NCBI RefSeq assembly: GCF_000413855.1
Contig: NZ_ATGG01000003.1
Span: forward strand, 35,818-99,817
DNA length: 64,000 nt
Source of the DNA: Acinetobacter gyllenbergii CIP 110306 = MTCC 11365
GTDB taxonomy: Bacteria; Pseudomonadota; Gammaproteobacteria; Pseudomonadales; Moraxellaceae
Reading direction: 5' to 3'
The notes beneath the pieces were generated by a model. That model was not told where the DNA came from. It saw nothing but the letters and a program-made list of their open reading frames with translations, and made no database searches. How positions within the stretch are numbered: the stretch's first letter is position 1; every line of letters begins with the position of its first letter. Position numbers and translations under genes: made by a program. Below are positions 43,376 through 52,506 of this stretch, in pieces.

Positions 43376-44896
43376 ATGACAGCTCAAGCAAAAAAATTAA
43401 ATTCAGCTGAAGGAAAAGCACTCCCACAACATATCTATGACACCTTTATTGTGGGTGCGGGTATTTCAGGGATTGCGACTGCAATTCGTCTTGATCAAGT
43501 GGGTTATAGCAACTACAAGATTATTGAAAAAGCAACACGTGTGGGGGGGACTTGGCGTGAAAATACCTACCCAGGGTGTGGTTGTGATGTGCCATCAGCG
43601 CTTTATTCATATTCTTTTGCGCCAAGTGCAAAATGGAGCCATTTATTTGCTCGTCAACCTGAGATCCTGAATTACTTAGAAGAAGTGAGCCAAGATTTTG
43701 GGGTGAGTTCAAAAATTGAGTTTGGTACAGAGCTGCTCAATGCGGCATGGGACAATGAACGTAATTTATGGGTGATGGACACCAATAAAGGGCAATTTTT
43801 GGCACGGACCACCATTTTTGCCACAGGGCCAATTACTGAAGCTCAAATTCCTAAACTTGATGGTTTAGAGACCTTTAAAGGGGAAATGTTCCATTCTGCG
43901 AAATGGAATCATGATTATGATTTGACCGGTAAGCGGATTGCGGTGATTGGGACAGGTGCATCAGCAATTCAATTTGTGCCACAAATCCAACCTCTAGCCA
44001 AAGAGCTTTATGTCTATCAACGTACTGCACCTTGGGTGGTTCCGAAACCTGATACCGACTTAGGTGATGTGAGCAAAGCCCTGATTGAAAAATTCCCACT
44101 AATCCAAAAAACATGGCGCAAAACAGTTGCTCAGTCTTTAAATGCGATTAACTTTGGTTTACGTAATCCAGCAGTGTTAAAACCTGTGGGTGAATTAGCC
44201 AAACTGATTTTACGCTTCCAAATCGAAGATCCTGAATTACGTAAAAACGTTACTCCAAACTTTACCATTGGCTGTAAACGTCTTTTATTCGCTAACAACT
44301 ATTATCCAGCCTTACAACAGCCGAATACACAGTTGATTCCACATGGATTGGTGAAAGTAGAAGGCAATACTGTAGTATCGGCGAATGGTGAACGTCATGA
44401 AGTCGATGTGATTATTTGGGGAACTGGTTTTGAAGTCTCTCATCCGCCTATTGGTAAGCGTGTAACCAATGAAAAAGGTCAGATTCTCAATGATCTTTGG
44501 AAGAGCAGTTCACCTGAAGCTTATTTGGGGACCAGCATTGAAAATGTACCGAATGCATTCTTGGTCTTAGGACCAAACGTATTGGTATATGATTCTTTTA
44601 TTGGTTTGGCAGAAGCACAGCTCGATTATATTGTGGATGGTCTACTCAAAATCAGAGACAAAGGCATTGCCAAGTTGAACATTAAACCAGAAGTCATCAA
44701 GCATCATAATGAGCTGGTGCAAAAACATCTAAAAACTACCGTGTTTAATGCAGGTGGCTGTAAGAGTTATTATTTAGATGCCAATGGTCGTAACTTTGCT
44801 GCTTGGCCTTGGTCATTGAAAAAGTTAAAACAACGTTTGAAACGTATGGATTTGAATGATTACCAAGTGACTTATCAGACTGAAAAAACCAACTGA
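43376..44896 (+). CDS. Flavin-containing (Baeyer-Villiger-type) monooxygenase
   Basis: A 506-residue FAD/NADPH monooxygenase. The FAD motif GAGISG lies near residue 27, followed by RVGGTWREN. The Baeyer-Villiger fingerprint FxGxxxHxxxW is exact (FKGEMFHSAKW), the NADPH motif is VIGTGASA, and near the C-terminus are LGPNVLVYDS and CKSYYLDANGRN. It is a clear paralogue of the protein at 2274 (shared LGCKR/IGCKR, SYYLD and GTGF/GTGY segments). AAGG lies about 11 bases before the ATG. It ends the TetR-controlled set and is followed by a strong terminator. Together with the SDR it could turn an alcohol into an ester via a ketone; the substrate is unknown. Confidence 0.88.
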   Translation: MTAQAKKLNSAEGKALPQHIYDTFIVGAGISGIATAIRLDQVGYSNYKIIEKATRVGGTWRENTYPGCGCDVPSALYSYSFAPSAKWSHLFARQPEILNYLEEVSQDFGVSSKIEFGTELLNAAWDNERNLWVMDTNKGQFLARTTIFATGPITEAQIPKLDGLETFKGEMFHSAKWNHDYDLTGKRIAVIGTGASAIQFVPQIQPLAKELYVYQRTAPWVVPKPDTDLGDVSKALIEKFPLIQKTWRKTVAQSLNAINFGLRNPAVLKPVGELAKLILRFQIEDPELRKNVTPNFTIGCKRLLFANNYYPALQQPNTQLIPHGLVKVEGNTVVSANGERHEVDVIIWGTGFEVSHPPIGKRVTNEKGQILNDLWKSSSPEAYLGTSIENVPNAFLVLGPNVLVYDSFIGLAEAQLDYIVDGLLKIRDKGIAKLNIKPEVIKHHNELVQKHLKTTVFNAGGCKSYYLDANGRNFAAWPWSLKKLKQRLKRMDLNDYQVTYQTEKTN

Positions 44897-44915
44897 TTTT
44901 GAGTTGAATCATTCA

Positions 44916-44960
44916 AAGCAGCAAATTTTATCTTAGGATAGAATTTGCTGCTTATTTTTT
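44916..44960 (+). terminator. Intrinsic terminator after the second flavin monooxygenase gene
   Basis: AAGCAGCAAATT pairs with AATTTGCTGCTT (12 bp) and is followed by ATTTTTT. It ends the PF10118/SDR/monooxygenase unit before the methyltransferase gene. Confidence 0.9.
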
Positions 44961-44990
44961 GCAAGATAGGAATAAAAATGGGGAATAAAA

Positions 44991-45869
44991 ATGAAACAAG
45001 GACAATCGAGCCGAACAGCTGAGGCAGCGGCAGCATTGCGCGCCAATCATTTTCAAAATGCAGAAAATCCAGTTTTTGTAGATCCTTTTGCATTTGAGTT
45101 AACCAGTAAGGGCTGGAAGAAACTGTTAACCAGTGCGTTGACTGTAAAAGTCATGAACTCCTCTGTGTTTAATCGCACTTTGGGCTTATTAACAGGGCAA
45201 GTAGTAGGGCGTTCAAGATATGCAGAAGATTTACTTGAGCAAGCAATCGCGAAGGGGATTCAACAGTATGTACTGGTAGGGGCAGGCTTAGATTCATTTA
45301 CGCTACGACATGCTCAGCAGTATCCACAGTTAAAAATCTTTGAAGTGGACCATCCAGATACCCAAGCAGCAAAACAAAGGAAACTACGTCAATTTGGTGA
45401 GCTTCCTGCTAATGTTGAGTTTGTCGCGATTGATTTTGAAAAAGAGTCGATTGCAGATGCTCTGGCGCGCAGTACGTTTAAGCAGGATCAAGCTGCTTTT
45501 TTCTCATGGTTGGGAACCACGCATTATCTTGAGCCTGAAACGACGTTAAAGACTTTGGCAAGCATTGCACAGATTGCTGCGCAAGGAAGTGAAGTGGCAT
45601 TGGACTATTCGATTGATTATCGAGAACTAGAGGGTGTAGAGCGCTTAGGAAGTTTGTTTGTGTCGCAATTTACCCGTTTTTTAAAAGAGCCATTAAAAGG
45701 GCAATTCAGACCCAAGGTATTGCACCAAGCGGTGGAGCAAATGGGTTATCAAGTCACTGAGGATTTATCAGGAGATGGTTTGAGTGAGCGTTATTTTCAA
45801 GCTCGACCCGATCATCTCCGTCATACCATTGCAACACATATGTTGCATCTGCGTTTGCAGAAGCATTGA
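44991..45869 (+). CDS. SAM-dependent methyltransferase (PF04072, LCMT-like)
   Basis: A 292-residue class I methyltransferase of the leucine carboxyl methyltransferase-like family common in bacteria. The family hallmarks are R-T/A-EAAAALRANH near the start (residues 6-19), RSRYAEDLLEQAIAKG, the SAM-binding VLVGAGLDSFTLR, and FEVDHPDTQAAKQRKL with the acidic adenosine contact. A helix near VNFVAIDFEKES and the FFSWLGTTHYLEP loop follow. GGGG precedes the ATG. It lies after a terminator, so it is an independent unit. Members methylate small carboxylic acids or phosphate-like groups; the target here is unknown. Confidence 0.85.
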   Translation: MKQGQSSRTAEAAAALRANHFQNAENPVFVDPFAFELTSKGWKKLLTSALTVKVMNSSVFNRTLGLLTGQVVGRSRYAEDLLEQAIAKGIQQYVLVGAGLDSFTLRHAQQYPQLKIFEVDHPDTQAAKQRKLRQFGELPANVEFVAIDFEKESIADALARSTFKQDQAAFFSWLGTTHYLEPETTLKTLASIAQIAAQGSEVALDYSIDYRELEGVERLGSLFVSQFTRFLKEPLKGQFRPKVLHQAVEQMGYQVTEDLSGDGLSERYFQARPDHLRHTIATHMLHLRLQKH

Positions 45870-45878
45870 TTCGAGGTG

Positions 45879-45920
45879 CAAAAAGAAAAAGCCCTTAAAT
45901 ACACTTGAGCATTTAAGGGC
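45879..45920 (-). terminator. Terminator of the M48 protease gene
   Basis: GCCCTTAAAT and ATTTAAGGGC form a 10-bp stem with a 10-base loop. On the minus strand the stem is followed by TTTTTCTTTTTG. It also lies just past the methyltransferase stop and may serve that gene. Confidence 0.88.
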
Positions 45921-45928
45921 AGTATGAA

Positions 45929-46708
45929 TTAACGGCGTTGGTTATAAACTGCTAAAGCTGCTGGCAAGTTTTTACGCATGTCGCTAATACGTTGAGTATT
46001 CGATGGGTGAGTCGACAGGAACGAGCCACCAGCACCAGCGCCATCTAAACGATTCATTTTTTCCCACAGGCTGATTGCCGCATTTGGGTTATAGCCAGCT
46101 TTTGCCATGAGCATTAAACCGCCGTAATCCGCACGACTTTCCAAGTTACGTGAGTACGGTAAGCCGATACCCACTTGGCTACCTAAATCAATTGCAGCAC
46201 TGCCTAGATCGCCGATGCTGTTGCCTGCGTATGATTTACCAATACCAATTGCAAGATTAGTTAAAGCCTGAGCACCGATTTTACTTTTTGCATGCTCTTC
46301 AAGTGCATGGGTCATTTCATGTCCCATAACAGCAGCAATTTCATCATTGGTTAAATTGAGCTTGTTCACGATACCCGTATAGAAAACAACCTTACCACCA
46401 GGGGCTACATAGGCGTTAACGGTATCTGATTTGAGTACTGCAAGTTGCCATTGAAAGCGTTGACCAGTCTGGTTCATTTGATCCGCATAAGGTTTTAAGC
46501 GGTTGAATACGGTATTAATACGTTGATAAGTACTTGAGCTGCTATCCAGCTGATTTTTGGCACGCGCTTCTTGTGTCATTTTTGAGAAGCTTTGTGCTGA
46601 TTGAGCATTTAAAGTTGCGCTGTCTGCGCCAGCCATGTCTGCGAAAGATGCGCAGCCAGAAATTGTCATTACGGTCACAGCACACAGGCTCAAAGCTAAT
46701 TTCTTCAT
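45929..46708 (-). CDS. M48-family metalloprotease lipoprotein
   Basis: A 259-residue periplasmic zinc protease of the M48 (Oma1/LoiP-like) family. The ATG at 46708 is preferred: GGAG lies upstream, and the longer TTG reading overlaps it. A signal peptide ends in the lipobox TISGC (Cys19). The zinc motif HEMTH is at residues 130-134, and the third ligand Glu is in NLESRADYGGLMLM. The C-terminal FLSTHPSNTQRISDMR is the standard M48 end. Such proteins degrade misfolded outer-membrane or periplasmic proteins. The gene is monocistronic. Confidence 0.9.
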   Translation of the reverse strand: MKKLALSLCAVTVMTISGCASFADMAGADSATLNAQSAQSFSKMTQEARAKNQLDSSSSTYQRINTVFNRLKPYADQMNQTGQRFQWQLAVLKSDTVNAYVAPGGKVVFYTGIVNKLNLTNDEIAAVMGHEMTHALEEHAKSKIGAQALTNLAIGIGKSYAGNSIGDLGSAAIDLGSQVGIGLPYSRNLESRADYGGLMLMAKAGYNPNAAISLWEKMNRLDGAGAGGSFLSTHPSNTQRISDMRKNLPAALAVYNQRR

Positions 46709-46844
46709 ACTTATTCTCTCCAAATCAGTATCTTATGAATATAGTCGTGATCAGGGTGGATTATAGAAAATGTTGACAGCAGTTAATATTCTGAATGCCT
46801 CTATAATCATTGTAATTATGTAATCAGCAACGTGTATTCCATGT

Positions 46845-46877
46845 AAAAAATCAAAGCCAGTGCTGAGCACTGGCTTT
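46845..46877 (-). terminator. Terminator of the crp/vfr gene
   Basis: AAAGCCAGTGC and GCACTGGCTTT form an 11-bp stem with a 3-base loop, followed on the minus strand by GATTTTTT. It lies 29 bases past the regulator stop. Confidence 0.9.
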
Positions 46878-46905
46878 GTTCGAGTCAATCCGATCTCAGA
46901 TCAAA

Positions 46906-47613
46906 TTAATCCTCGTCATCGTACTCGTCTTCAGTGAAAGTGTTTTCTTCTAAAGATGCATCAAAAATCAAGATTGCTTTACCGTCAGTCTGAATCATAC
47001 CTTGATCTTCAAGTGTCTTGAGGACACGACCAACCATTTCACGAGAACAACCGACGATACGACCAATTTCTTGGCGAGTAATACGAATCTGACGGCCATT
47101 CGGTAAAATCATTGCTTCTGGCTGAGCAGATAAGTCAATTAGACAACGTGCAATACGACCAGACACATCAATGAAGGCTAGATCAGTCACTTTACGTGTT
47201 GTATTTTTTAGGCGACGGACCAATTGAGCAAACACAGCGTAACTTAAATCTGGGTATTGCTTGCTTAACTCATGAAAATTGTCATACGAAATTTCTGCAA
47301 TTTCACAGACATCTCGCGTACGTACTTCTGCGGTACGTTGAGGGTTCTTTTCAAAAAGACCCATTTCACCAAAGAAATCGCCAGGATTGAGGTAAGCGAC
47401 AACGATTTCTCGTTCGTCATCTTCACGTAAGATAATTGACACTGAACCTTTTAATATTAAATACAGTGATTTTGATTCCGTTCCAGCGTCAACAATCGTG
47501 GTGCGTTTAGGGTATCTGTTAATATGAGCACGTTTTAGCAAAGCTTTAACTGATTCAGGTAGTTGACCTGGAGACAAAGCATCAGTGCTAAGTTGTGAAA
47601 AATTTGAAGTCAT
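46906..47613 (-). CDS. vfr: Crp/Vfr-family cAMP-responsive global regulator
   Basis: A 235-residue Crp-type regulator. The cyclic-nucleotide pocket is recognisable in GDFFGEMGLFEKNPQRTAEV, with the GE and RT residues that contact cAMP in Crp. The dimer helix follows (FAQLVRRLKNTTRKV). The helix-turn-helix is ITRQEIGRIVGCSREMVGRV, very close to E. coli Crp and Pseudomonas Vfr. It has about 20 extra N-terminal residues and an acidic tail (TFTEDEYDDED) compared with E. coli Crp. It is divergent from an OsmC/YhfA-type gene, the same neighbour crp has in E. coli, which supports orthology. It is transcribed alone and ends in a strong terminator. Confidence 0.9.
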   Translation of the reverse strand: MTSNFSQLSTDALSPGQLPESVKALLKRAHINRYPKRTTIVDAGTESKSLYLILKGSVSIILREDDEREIVVAYLNPGDFFGEMGLFEKNPQRTAEVRTRDVCEIAEISYDNFHELSKQYPDLSYAVFAQLVRRLKNTTRKVTDLAFIDVSGRIARCLIDLSAQPEAMILPNGRQIRITRQEIGRIVGCSREMVGRVLKTLEDQGMIQTDGKAILIFDASLEENTFTEDEYDDED

Positions 47614-47761
47614 GCTTAAAATTTCCGAATTTGGATAAAACCGATCGCACAGACTCTTGTAAGAGCCTTTTCTACACAGAAGAGATGAAATTCCTTATCA
47701 ACTCATTTTATGTTAGTGTACAAGAACAGAGTAAATTTATAACGTTTTTCGGGTAGTTGCA

Positions 47762-48184
47762 ATGCAAACAAGTGTACATTGGTTAGAGAATGTTGCTTTT
47801 GAGGCAAAATCAGAAAGTGGCCATACTGTGGTGATGGATGGTTCTGCCGAATATGGTGGTGAAAACCGTGGTCCACGTCCTATGGAATTGATTTTAATGG
47901 GACTTGGTGGGTGTGCTTCGTTTGATATTGTGACCATTTTAAAGAAATCCCGCCAAGATGTGACGAATGTTGTATGTCAGCTGAAAGCAGAAAGAGCGGA
48001 TTCAATTCCTGCGGTATTCACTAAAATCCATTTGCACTTCATTGTCACGGGTAAAGCGGTAAAAACCAAGCAAGTTGAGAAAGCAGTTGAGCTTTCTGCT
48101 GAGAAATATTGTTCAGCAAGTAAAATGCTTGCCGATGGTGGTGTTGAAATTACCCATGATTTTGAAATTGTTGAAGCTGCTTAA
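47762..48184 (+). CDS. OsmC-family protein (YhfA-like)
   Basis: A 140-residue OsmC/Ohr-fold protein. The two conserved cysteines are Cys51 (LGGCASFD) and Cys117 (EKYCSAS), and the early GGENRGPRPMELILMGLGG block is typical of the YhfA subgroup. OsmC/Ohr proteins reduce organic hydroperoxides through this cysteine pair; YhfA's own substrate is unknown. It is divergent from crp/vfr with a 148-base gap, matching the E. coli arrangement. It ends at a strong terminator. Confidence 0.9.
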   Translation: MQTSVHWLENVAFEAKSESGHTVVMDGSAEYGGENRGPRPMELILMGLGGCASFDIVTILKKSRQDVTNVVCQLKAERADSIPAVFTKIHLHFIVTGKAVKTKQVEKAVELSAEKYCSASKMLADGGVEITHDFEIVEAA

Positions 48185-48208
48185 AAGTTAAAATTATTAA
48201 GTTTTACT

Positions 48209-48243
48209 AAAAAGTGACCTGTTTTTACAGGTCACTTTTTTTT
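48209..48243 (+). terminator. Intrinsic terminator between convergent osmC-like and M23 genes
   Basis: AAAAAGTGACCTGT pairs with ACAGGTCACTTTTT across a 4-base T loop and runs into T residues. The A-rich left side gives the minus-strand gene a T-run as well, so it is bidirectional. Confidence 0.93.
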
Positions 48244-48254
48244 AAGTTTTCTTT

Positions 48255-49055
48255 TTATTTTAGAAATAATTGTGGGTCTACCCGCGCATTATTCAAACTC
48301 ATTCCCCAGTGCAAGTGCGGCCCAGTGACACGACCAGTTTTACCAACCAATCCCAGTGTTTCACCCTGACGAATCTGTTGTCCCTTGACCACATTAATTT
48401 TACTCAAATGACAGAACATGCTGATCAGACCTTGACCATGATCAATCAGTACAGTATTGCCATTGAAGAAATAGTTGCCTGTTTGGACCACGACACCGCC
48501 AGCAGGTGCGATAACATTCTGTCCCACAGGTGCTGGGATATCTAAACCAGAATGTGGTGCTCGTTCTTCGCCATTAAAGAAACGTTTTCTGCCAAATGAA
48601 TTACTGAATTTGCCTGCGGTTGGGCGGATAAAATTGGGAAATTCTGTCCATGTACTAGATGTAAAGGAACTATAAATATCATTTTGCTCTTTCGCTTCTC
48701 GTGCATAACGGTCGAGTTGCTCTTGGTTCGGGTTGACATAATCCTGATTTTTAACGGTTAAACGTTGCTCAGCATAGCGATAGGGTGTCACTTCGACTTG
48801 AATCGGCTTATGATTGGTGGCTAAGCTCAATGTACCTAATGGGGCCGAAAGTGGAATACCAAACACGGCATAGCGTTGCTTGCCTTGCTGTGTAATCAAA
48901 ACAGGCTTTTGTTCATACAAGACTTGGGTGGTTTCAGTCGAAAGGGGAATCACGGCAATACCGCCAGCTCGTCTTGAGTCTTGGGGGAGTTGTGCAAAAG
49001 CAGTATGAAGAGGAAGGAGGGACGCAACGCTGAGCAAAATTGTTTTTAAAGACAT
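48255..49055 (-). CDS. M23-family metallopeptidase, periplasmic
   Basis: A 266-residue LytM/M23-type protein acting on or regulating peptidoglycan turnover. The start MSLKTILLSVASLL at 49055 opens a signal peptide cut near HTAFAQ; the longer readings at 49079 and 49064 add residues that spoil it. An N-terminal beta domain (about residues 30-130) precedes the catalytic domain. Zinc and catalytic residues are visible as HSGLD (His and Asp ligands) and HLHWG (catalytic and ligand His), so it looks active rather than a degenerate activator. It is convergent with the osmC-like gene. No partner gene is adjacent. Confidence 0.88.
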   Translation of the reverse strand: MSLKTILLSVASLLPLHTAFAQLPQDSRRAGGIAVIPLSTETTQVLYEQKPVLITQQGKQRYAVFGIPLSAPLGTLSLATNHKPIQVEVTPYRYAEQRLTVKNQDYVNPNQEQLDRYAREAKEQNDIYSSFTSSTWTEFPNFIRPTAGKFSNSFGRKRFFNGEERAPHSGLDIPAPVGQNVIAPAGGVVVQTGNYFFNGNTVLIDHGQGLISMFCHLSKINVVKGQQIRQGETLGLVGKTGRVTGPHLHWGMSLNNARVDPQLFLK

Positions 49056-49251
49056 GATGAGCATTTCTAATTGAAGCAAAGCCTTAAGCTAAAACGTTCA
49101 CCTTAAAATCACAATAAGGATTTTGTGCAAAACAGAATAGACAGAAAAATTATACAAAATATACTTGAAATAGATTGTTTATACACCCATATTAATACTG
49201 AGTTTTATACATTGATATTTTTATAAAATATTGAAAAATATATAAATTTTA

Positions 49252-49279
49252 TTTGAAATTTTAAAAAGCGTTCCCATCT
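49252..49279 (+). promoter_or_regulatory. Heat-shock (sigma-32) promoter of clpB
   Basis: TTTGAAA (49252-49258), a 14-base spacer and CCCATCT (49273-49279) match the sigma-32 consensus CTTGAAA...CCCCAT. It lies 40 bases before the clpB ATG, as expected for a chaperone under heat-shock control. The remainder of the 263-base gap is AT-rich with nothing else seen. Confidence 0.8.
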
Positions 49280-49318
49280 AAGTGATAAGTTAAAAATTTG
49301 TTGTGAGGAATAACAAGA

Positions 49319-51898
49319 ATGCGATTTGAAAAATTTACAAACCGCTTACAGCAAGCACTCTCAGATGCACAATCATTGGCTATGGGTAAGGATCACACTT
49401 CGATTGCAGGTGTGCATATCTTATCCACTTTACTTGAAGAACCGGCCAATCTGAGTTTATTGCAACAAGCGGGTGCACGTTTACCTGAGTTAAAACAGAA
49501 ACTTGAACAAGCCGTGCAAAATGCACCGACTTTGGCAAATCCTACAGGTGATATCAATCTCAATCCTGAAGCGGTAAAGGCATTGAATTTAGCTGACCGC
49601 TATGCGCAAAAGGCAGGAGATGAGTTTCTGTCGACTGATTGGGTGCTGTTAGGTTTGGCGGAAACAGGTGAAACCAAAACAATATTGAATAGCGTGGGTG
49701 TGACACCAGAAAGCTTACGTAAAGTAATTGAAAATATTCGAGGAAACGACAAAGTCATGAGCAATAATCACGAAGATCAACGTGACTCACTCAATAAATA
49801 TACCATTGACCTAACTGAGCGTGCTTTAGCGGGCAAGCTTGATCCTGTGATTGGTCGTGATGATGAAATTCGCCGTACCATTCAGGTTCTCTCACGTCGA
49901 ACCAAAAATAACCCAGTTTTAATTGGTGAACCTGGGGTGGGTAAAACTGCAATTGTTGAAGGTTTGGCGCAACGTATTGTCAATGGCGAAGTACCTGAAG
50001 GCTTGAAAAATAAGCGCGTCTTATCATTAGACTTAGGTTCATTACTTGCAGGTGCGAAATATCGCGGTGAGTTTGAAGAGCGACTAAAAGCAGTTCTCAA
50101 AGACCTTGCGAAACACGAAGGCGAGATCATCTTATTTATTGATGAGTTACATACGCTTGTAGGTGCAGGTAAGGGCGATGGCGCAATGGATGCAGGTAAT
50201 ATGTTAAAACCTGCCTTAGCGCGTGGTGAATTACGCTGTGTCGGTGCGACGACCTTAGATGAATACCGTCAATACATCGAGAAAGATGCGGCGCTTGAAC
50301 GTCGTTTCCAAAAAGTATTGGTTGATGAGCCGAGTGTAGAAGACACCATTGCGATTTTACGTGGTCTAAAAGAAAAATATGCGACTCACCATGGGGTGCA
50401 AATTTTAGACTCAGCCATTATTGCAGCGGCGAAGATGTCACATCGTTATATTACCGATCGTCAGTTGCCTGATAAAGCGATTGATTTGATTGATGAGGCA
50501 GCATCTCGTATCAAAATGGAAATCGATTCCAAGCCTGAGGCTTTGGATAAACTTGATCGCCGTTTAATCCAGTTGAAAATGCAATTGGAAGCGGTGAAAA
50601 AAGATCAAGATGCAGGCAGTAAAGCCGAAGTCAATCATCTTGAGCAGCAAATTGCTGAAAAGCAAAAAGAGTACAACGATCTAGAAGAAATCTGGAAGGC
50701 TGAAAAAACCTTGGTTGAAGGGGATAAGAAAGCACAAGTTGAACTCGATCAAGCGCGTGTTGCTTTGGAAAAAGCCAAACGCGAAGGTGATTTGGCAGAA
50801 GCGGCACGTTTGCAATATGGTGTGATTCCAGAGTTGCAGAAACGCTTGGAACAAGCCGAAGTTGCTGAGGAAAATGAAGAACCGAAGCTGATTCGTACCA
50901 AAGTCACCGAAAACGAAATTGCAGAAGTGGTCAGTGCTGCAACAGGCATTCCTGTGGCGAAAATGCTACAGGGTGAGCGTGAAAAACTGCTGAATATGGA
51001 AGAGTTCTTACATAATCGTGTGGTTGGACAAGATGAAGCTGTGGTTGCTGTTTCCAATGCAGTCCGTCGTTCACGTGCAGGTTTATCTGACCCGAATCGT
51101 CCAAGTGGCTCATTCTTGTTCCTTGGGCCAACAGGTGTGGGTAAAACTGAGTTGACCAAAGCATTGGCAAACTTCTTGTTTGACAGTGACGATGCCATGA
51201 TTCGTATTGATATGTCCGAATTTATGGAAAAGCACTCTGTCAGTCGTTTGGTGGGTGCACCTCCGGGCTATGTAGGTTATGAAGAAGGTGGTGTTTTAAC
51301 TGAGGCAGTACGTCGTAAACCTTACAGTGTGGTGTTATTTGATGAGGTGGAAAAAGCCCATCCAGATGTGTTTAACATCCTGCTACAAGTGTTAGATGAT
51401 GGGCGCTTAACGGATTCACAAGGTCGTGTGATTGACTTTAAGAATACTGTTATTGTGATGACTTCTAACTTAGGTTCACAAGATGTGCGTGAACTGGGTG
51501 AGGGGGCAACCGATGACGAAGTGCGTACTGTGGTCATGAATGCTGTGACACAGCATTTCCGTCCTGAGTTTATTAACCGTATTGATGAGTTGGTGGTTTT
51601 CCACTCACTGCAAAAGGCGCAGATTCGTGGTATTGCGGATATTCAGTTAGATCGTTTACGTTCACGCTTGAGTGATCGTGATATGGGCTTAACAGTGGAT
51701 GATACCGCTTTCGATCTATTGATCGATGCCGGTTTTGATCCTGTATATGGTGCACGACCATTGAAACGTGCGATTCAGCAGCAAGTTGAAAATAACTTGG
51801 CTCAGAAAATCTTATCTGGTGAGTTTCAGCCAGGGGATAACATTTTGATCAAAGGTGAAAGTGGTCATTTGGTCTTTGATAAAATGAAACTAAGTTAA
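49319..51898 (+). CDS. clpB: ClpB, protein disaggregase
   Basis: An 859-residue Hsp100 ATPase that threads aggregated proteins through its hexamer pore together with DnaK. The order of parts is complete: Clp_N repeats (residues 1-145), NBD1 with Walker A GEPGVGKT near 205, the pore loop [10 protein letters not shown], the long charged coiled-coil middle domain (about 405-525), and NBD2 with Walker A GPTGVGKT near 605, pore loop GYVGYEEGG and sensor-2 GARPLKRAI. Length is standard. GAGGAA lies before the ATG, a sigma-32 promoter upstream and a strong terminator downstream. It is monocistronic. Confidence 0.98.
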   Translation: MRFEKFTNRLQQALSDAQSLAMGKDHTSIAGVHILSTLLEEPANLSLLQQAGARLPELKQKLEQAVQNAPTLANPTGDINLNPEAVKALNLADRYAQKAGDEFLSTDWVLLGLAETGETKTILNSVGVTPESLRKVIENIRGNDKVMSNNHEDQRDSLNKYTIDLTERALAGKLDPVIGRDDEIRRTIQVLSRRTKNNPVLIGEPGVGKTAIVEGLAQRIVNGEVPEGLKNKRVLSLDLGSLLAGAKYRGEFEERLKAVLKDLAKHEGEIILFIDELHTLVGAGKGDGAMDAGNMLKPALARGELRCVGATTLDEYRQYIEKDAALERRFQKVLVDEPSVEDTIAILRGLKEKYATHHGVQILDSAIIAAAKMSHRYITDRQLPDKAIDLIDEAASRIKMEIDSKPEALDKLDRRLIQLKMQLEAVKKDQDAGSKAEVNHLEQQIAEKQKEYNDLEEIWKAEKTLVEGDKKAQVELDQARVALEKAKREGDLAEAARLQYGVIPELQKRLEQAEVAEENEEPKLIRTKVTENEIAEVVSAATGIPVAKMLQGEREKLLNMEEFLHNRVVGQDEAVVAVSNAVRRSRAGLSDPNRPSGSFLFLGPTGVGKTELTKALANFLFDSDDAMIRIDMSEFMEKHSVSRLVGAPPGYVGYEEGGVLTEAVRRKPYSVVLFDEVEKAHPDVFNILLQVLDDGRLTDSQGRVIDFKNTVIVMTSNLGSQDVRELGEGATDDEVRTVVMNAVTQHFRPEFINRIDELVVFHSLQKAQIRGIADIQLDRLRSRLSDRDMGLTVDDTAFDLLIDAGFDPVYGARPLKRAIQQQVENNLAQKILSGEFQPGDNILIKGESGHLVFDKMKLS

Positions 51899-51920
51899 AC
51901 GCAATTTGAATGTTTGGCGA

Positions 51921-51953
51921 AAAAGATGGTGATGTAAATCACCATCTTTTTTT
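51921..51953 (+). terminator. Intrinsic terminator of clpB
   Basis: AAAAGATGGTGAT and ATCACCATCTTTT form a 13-bp stem with a 4-base loop and continue into a run of T residues, 23 bases past the clpB stop. Confidence 0.95.
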
Positions 51954-52065
51954 GTATCAGTGCAACTGGTCAGATTTTTGCAGGAATATTACCAATGACA
52001 TTGCGACTTTGAGAAAAACTTGATAGTTTCGGAACAAATAAGAAAAAAATTCAGGATGAATTGCA

Positions 52066-52506
52066 ATGGAAAAGAACAGACATCATTGCACAAATATGTG
52101 TGTAATTTTGTTGATGACTGCCTTATCTTCAATGGTGCATGCTGCACAACCATTGAGTGAGGGGACGCTCGCCTTACAAACTGCTATGTTAAACAACGCA
52201 CTTCCCAGTATTCTTATTAAAGCGCAACAAGATGCCCTAAAGCCTGAAGAAGAGCGCTGGCGCTCACAACGACTCTTGAGTGATAAGTACTTAGGTGAGA
52301 TTCGTGTCAGCACCATCTTAGGTGGTGTATTGTCATCTCATGAAGAGCAAAAGAAAGTGATGGCTGTTGACCCCAGAGATAAGAGGTCGGCCACGATCAA
52401 GCCGCACGAACAACCACCTGATCGCTATATGATTTATGAGTTCCAATCAGGTGATGTTCATGTGACTTATAACAATGATGTTAAAGCCGAATTGGTGGTT
52501 AAATAG
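52066..52506 (+). CDS. Hypothetical secreted protein
   Basis: A 146-residue protein with a signal peptide (MCVILLMTALSSMVHA, cleavage near Ala26-Ala27) and a soluble, charged remainder. I recognise no family. The mature part starts QPLSEGTLALQTAMLNNALP and ends in beta-like segments (RYMIYEFQSGDVHVTYNN, KAELVV). There are no transmembrane helices, no lipobox, and only one Cys pair in the signal region. Translation starts at the ATG with AGGATGAATTGCA nearby. It sits between clpB and rlmKL, and its stop overlaps the convergent rlmKL stop by 8 bases. Codon use looks native, so it is probably a real, lineage-specific periplasmic protein. Confidence 0.65.
   Translation: MEKNRHHCTNMCVILLMTALSSMVHAAQPLSEGTLALQTAMLNNALPSILIKAQQDALKPEEERWRSQRLLSDKYLGEIRVSTILGGVLSSHEEQKKVMAVDPRDKRSATIKPHEQPPDRYMIYEFQSGDVHVTYNNDVKAELVVK

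Noticed and set aside
50749..51198. A 149-codon minus-strand open frame inside clpB
   Set aside because: Antisense shadow of a highly conserved coding region, with Ser/Arg-rich low-complexity composition.
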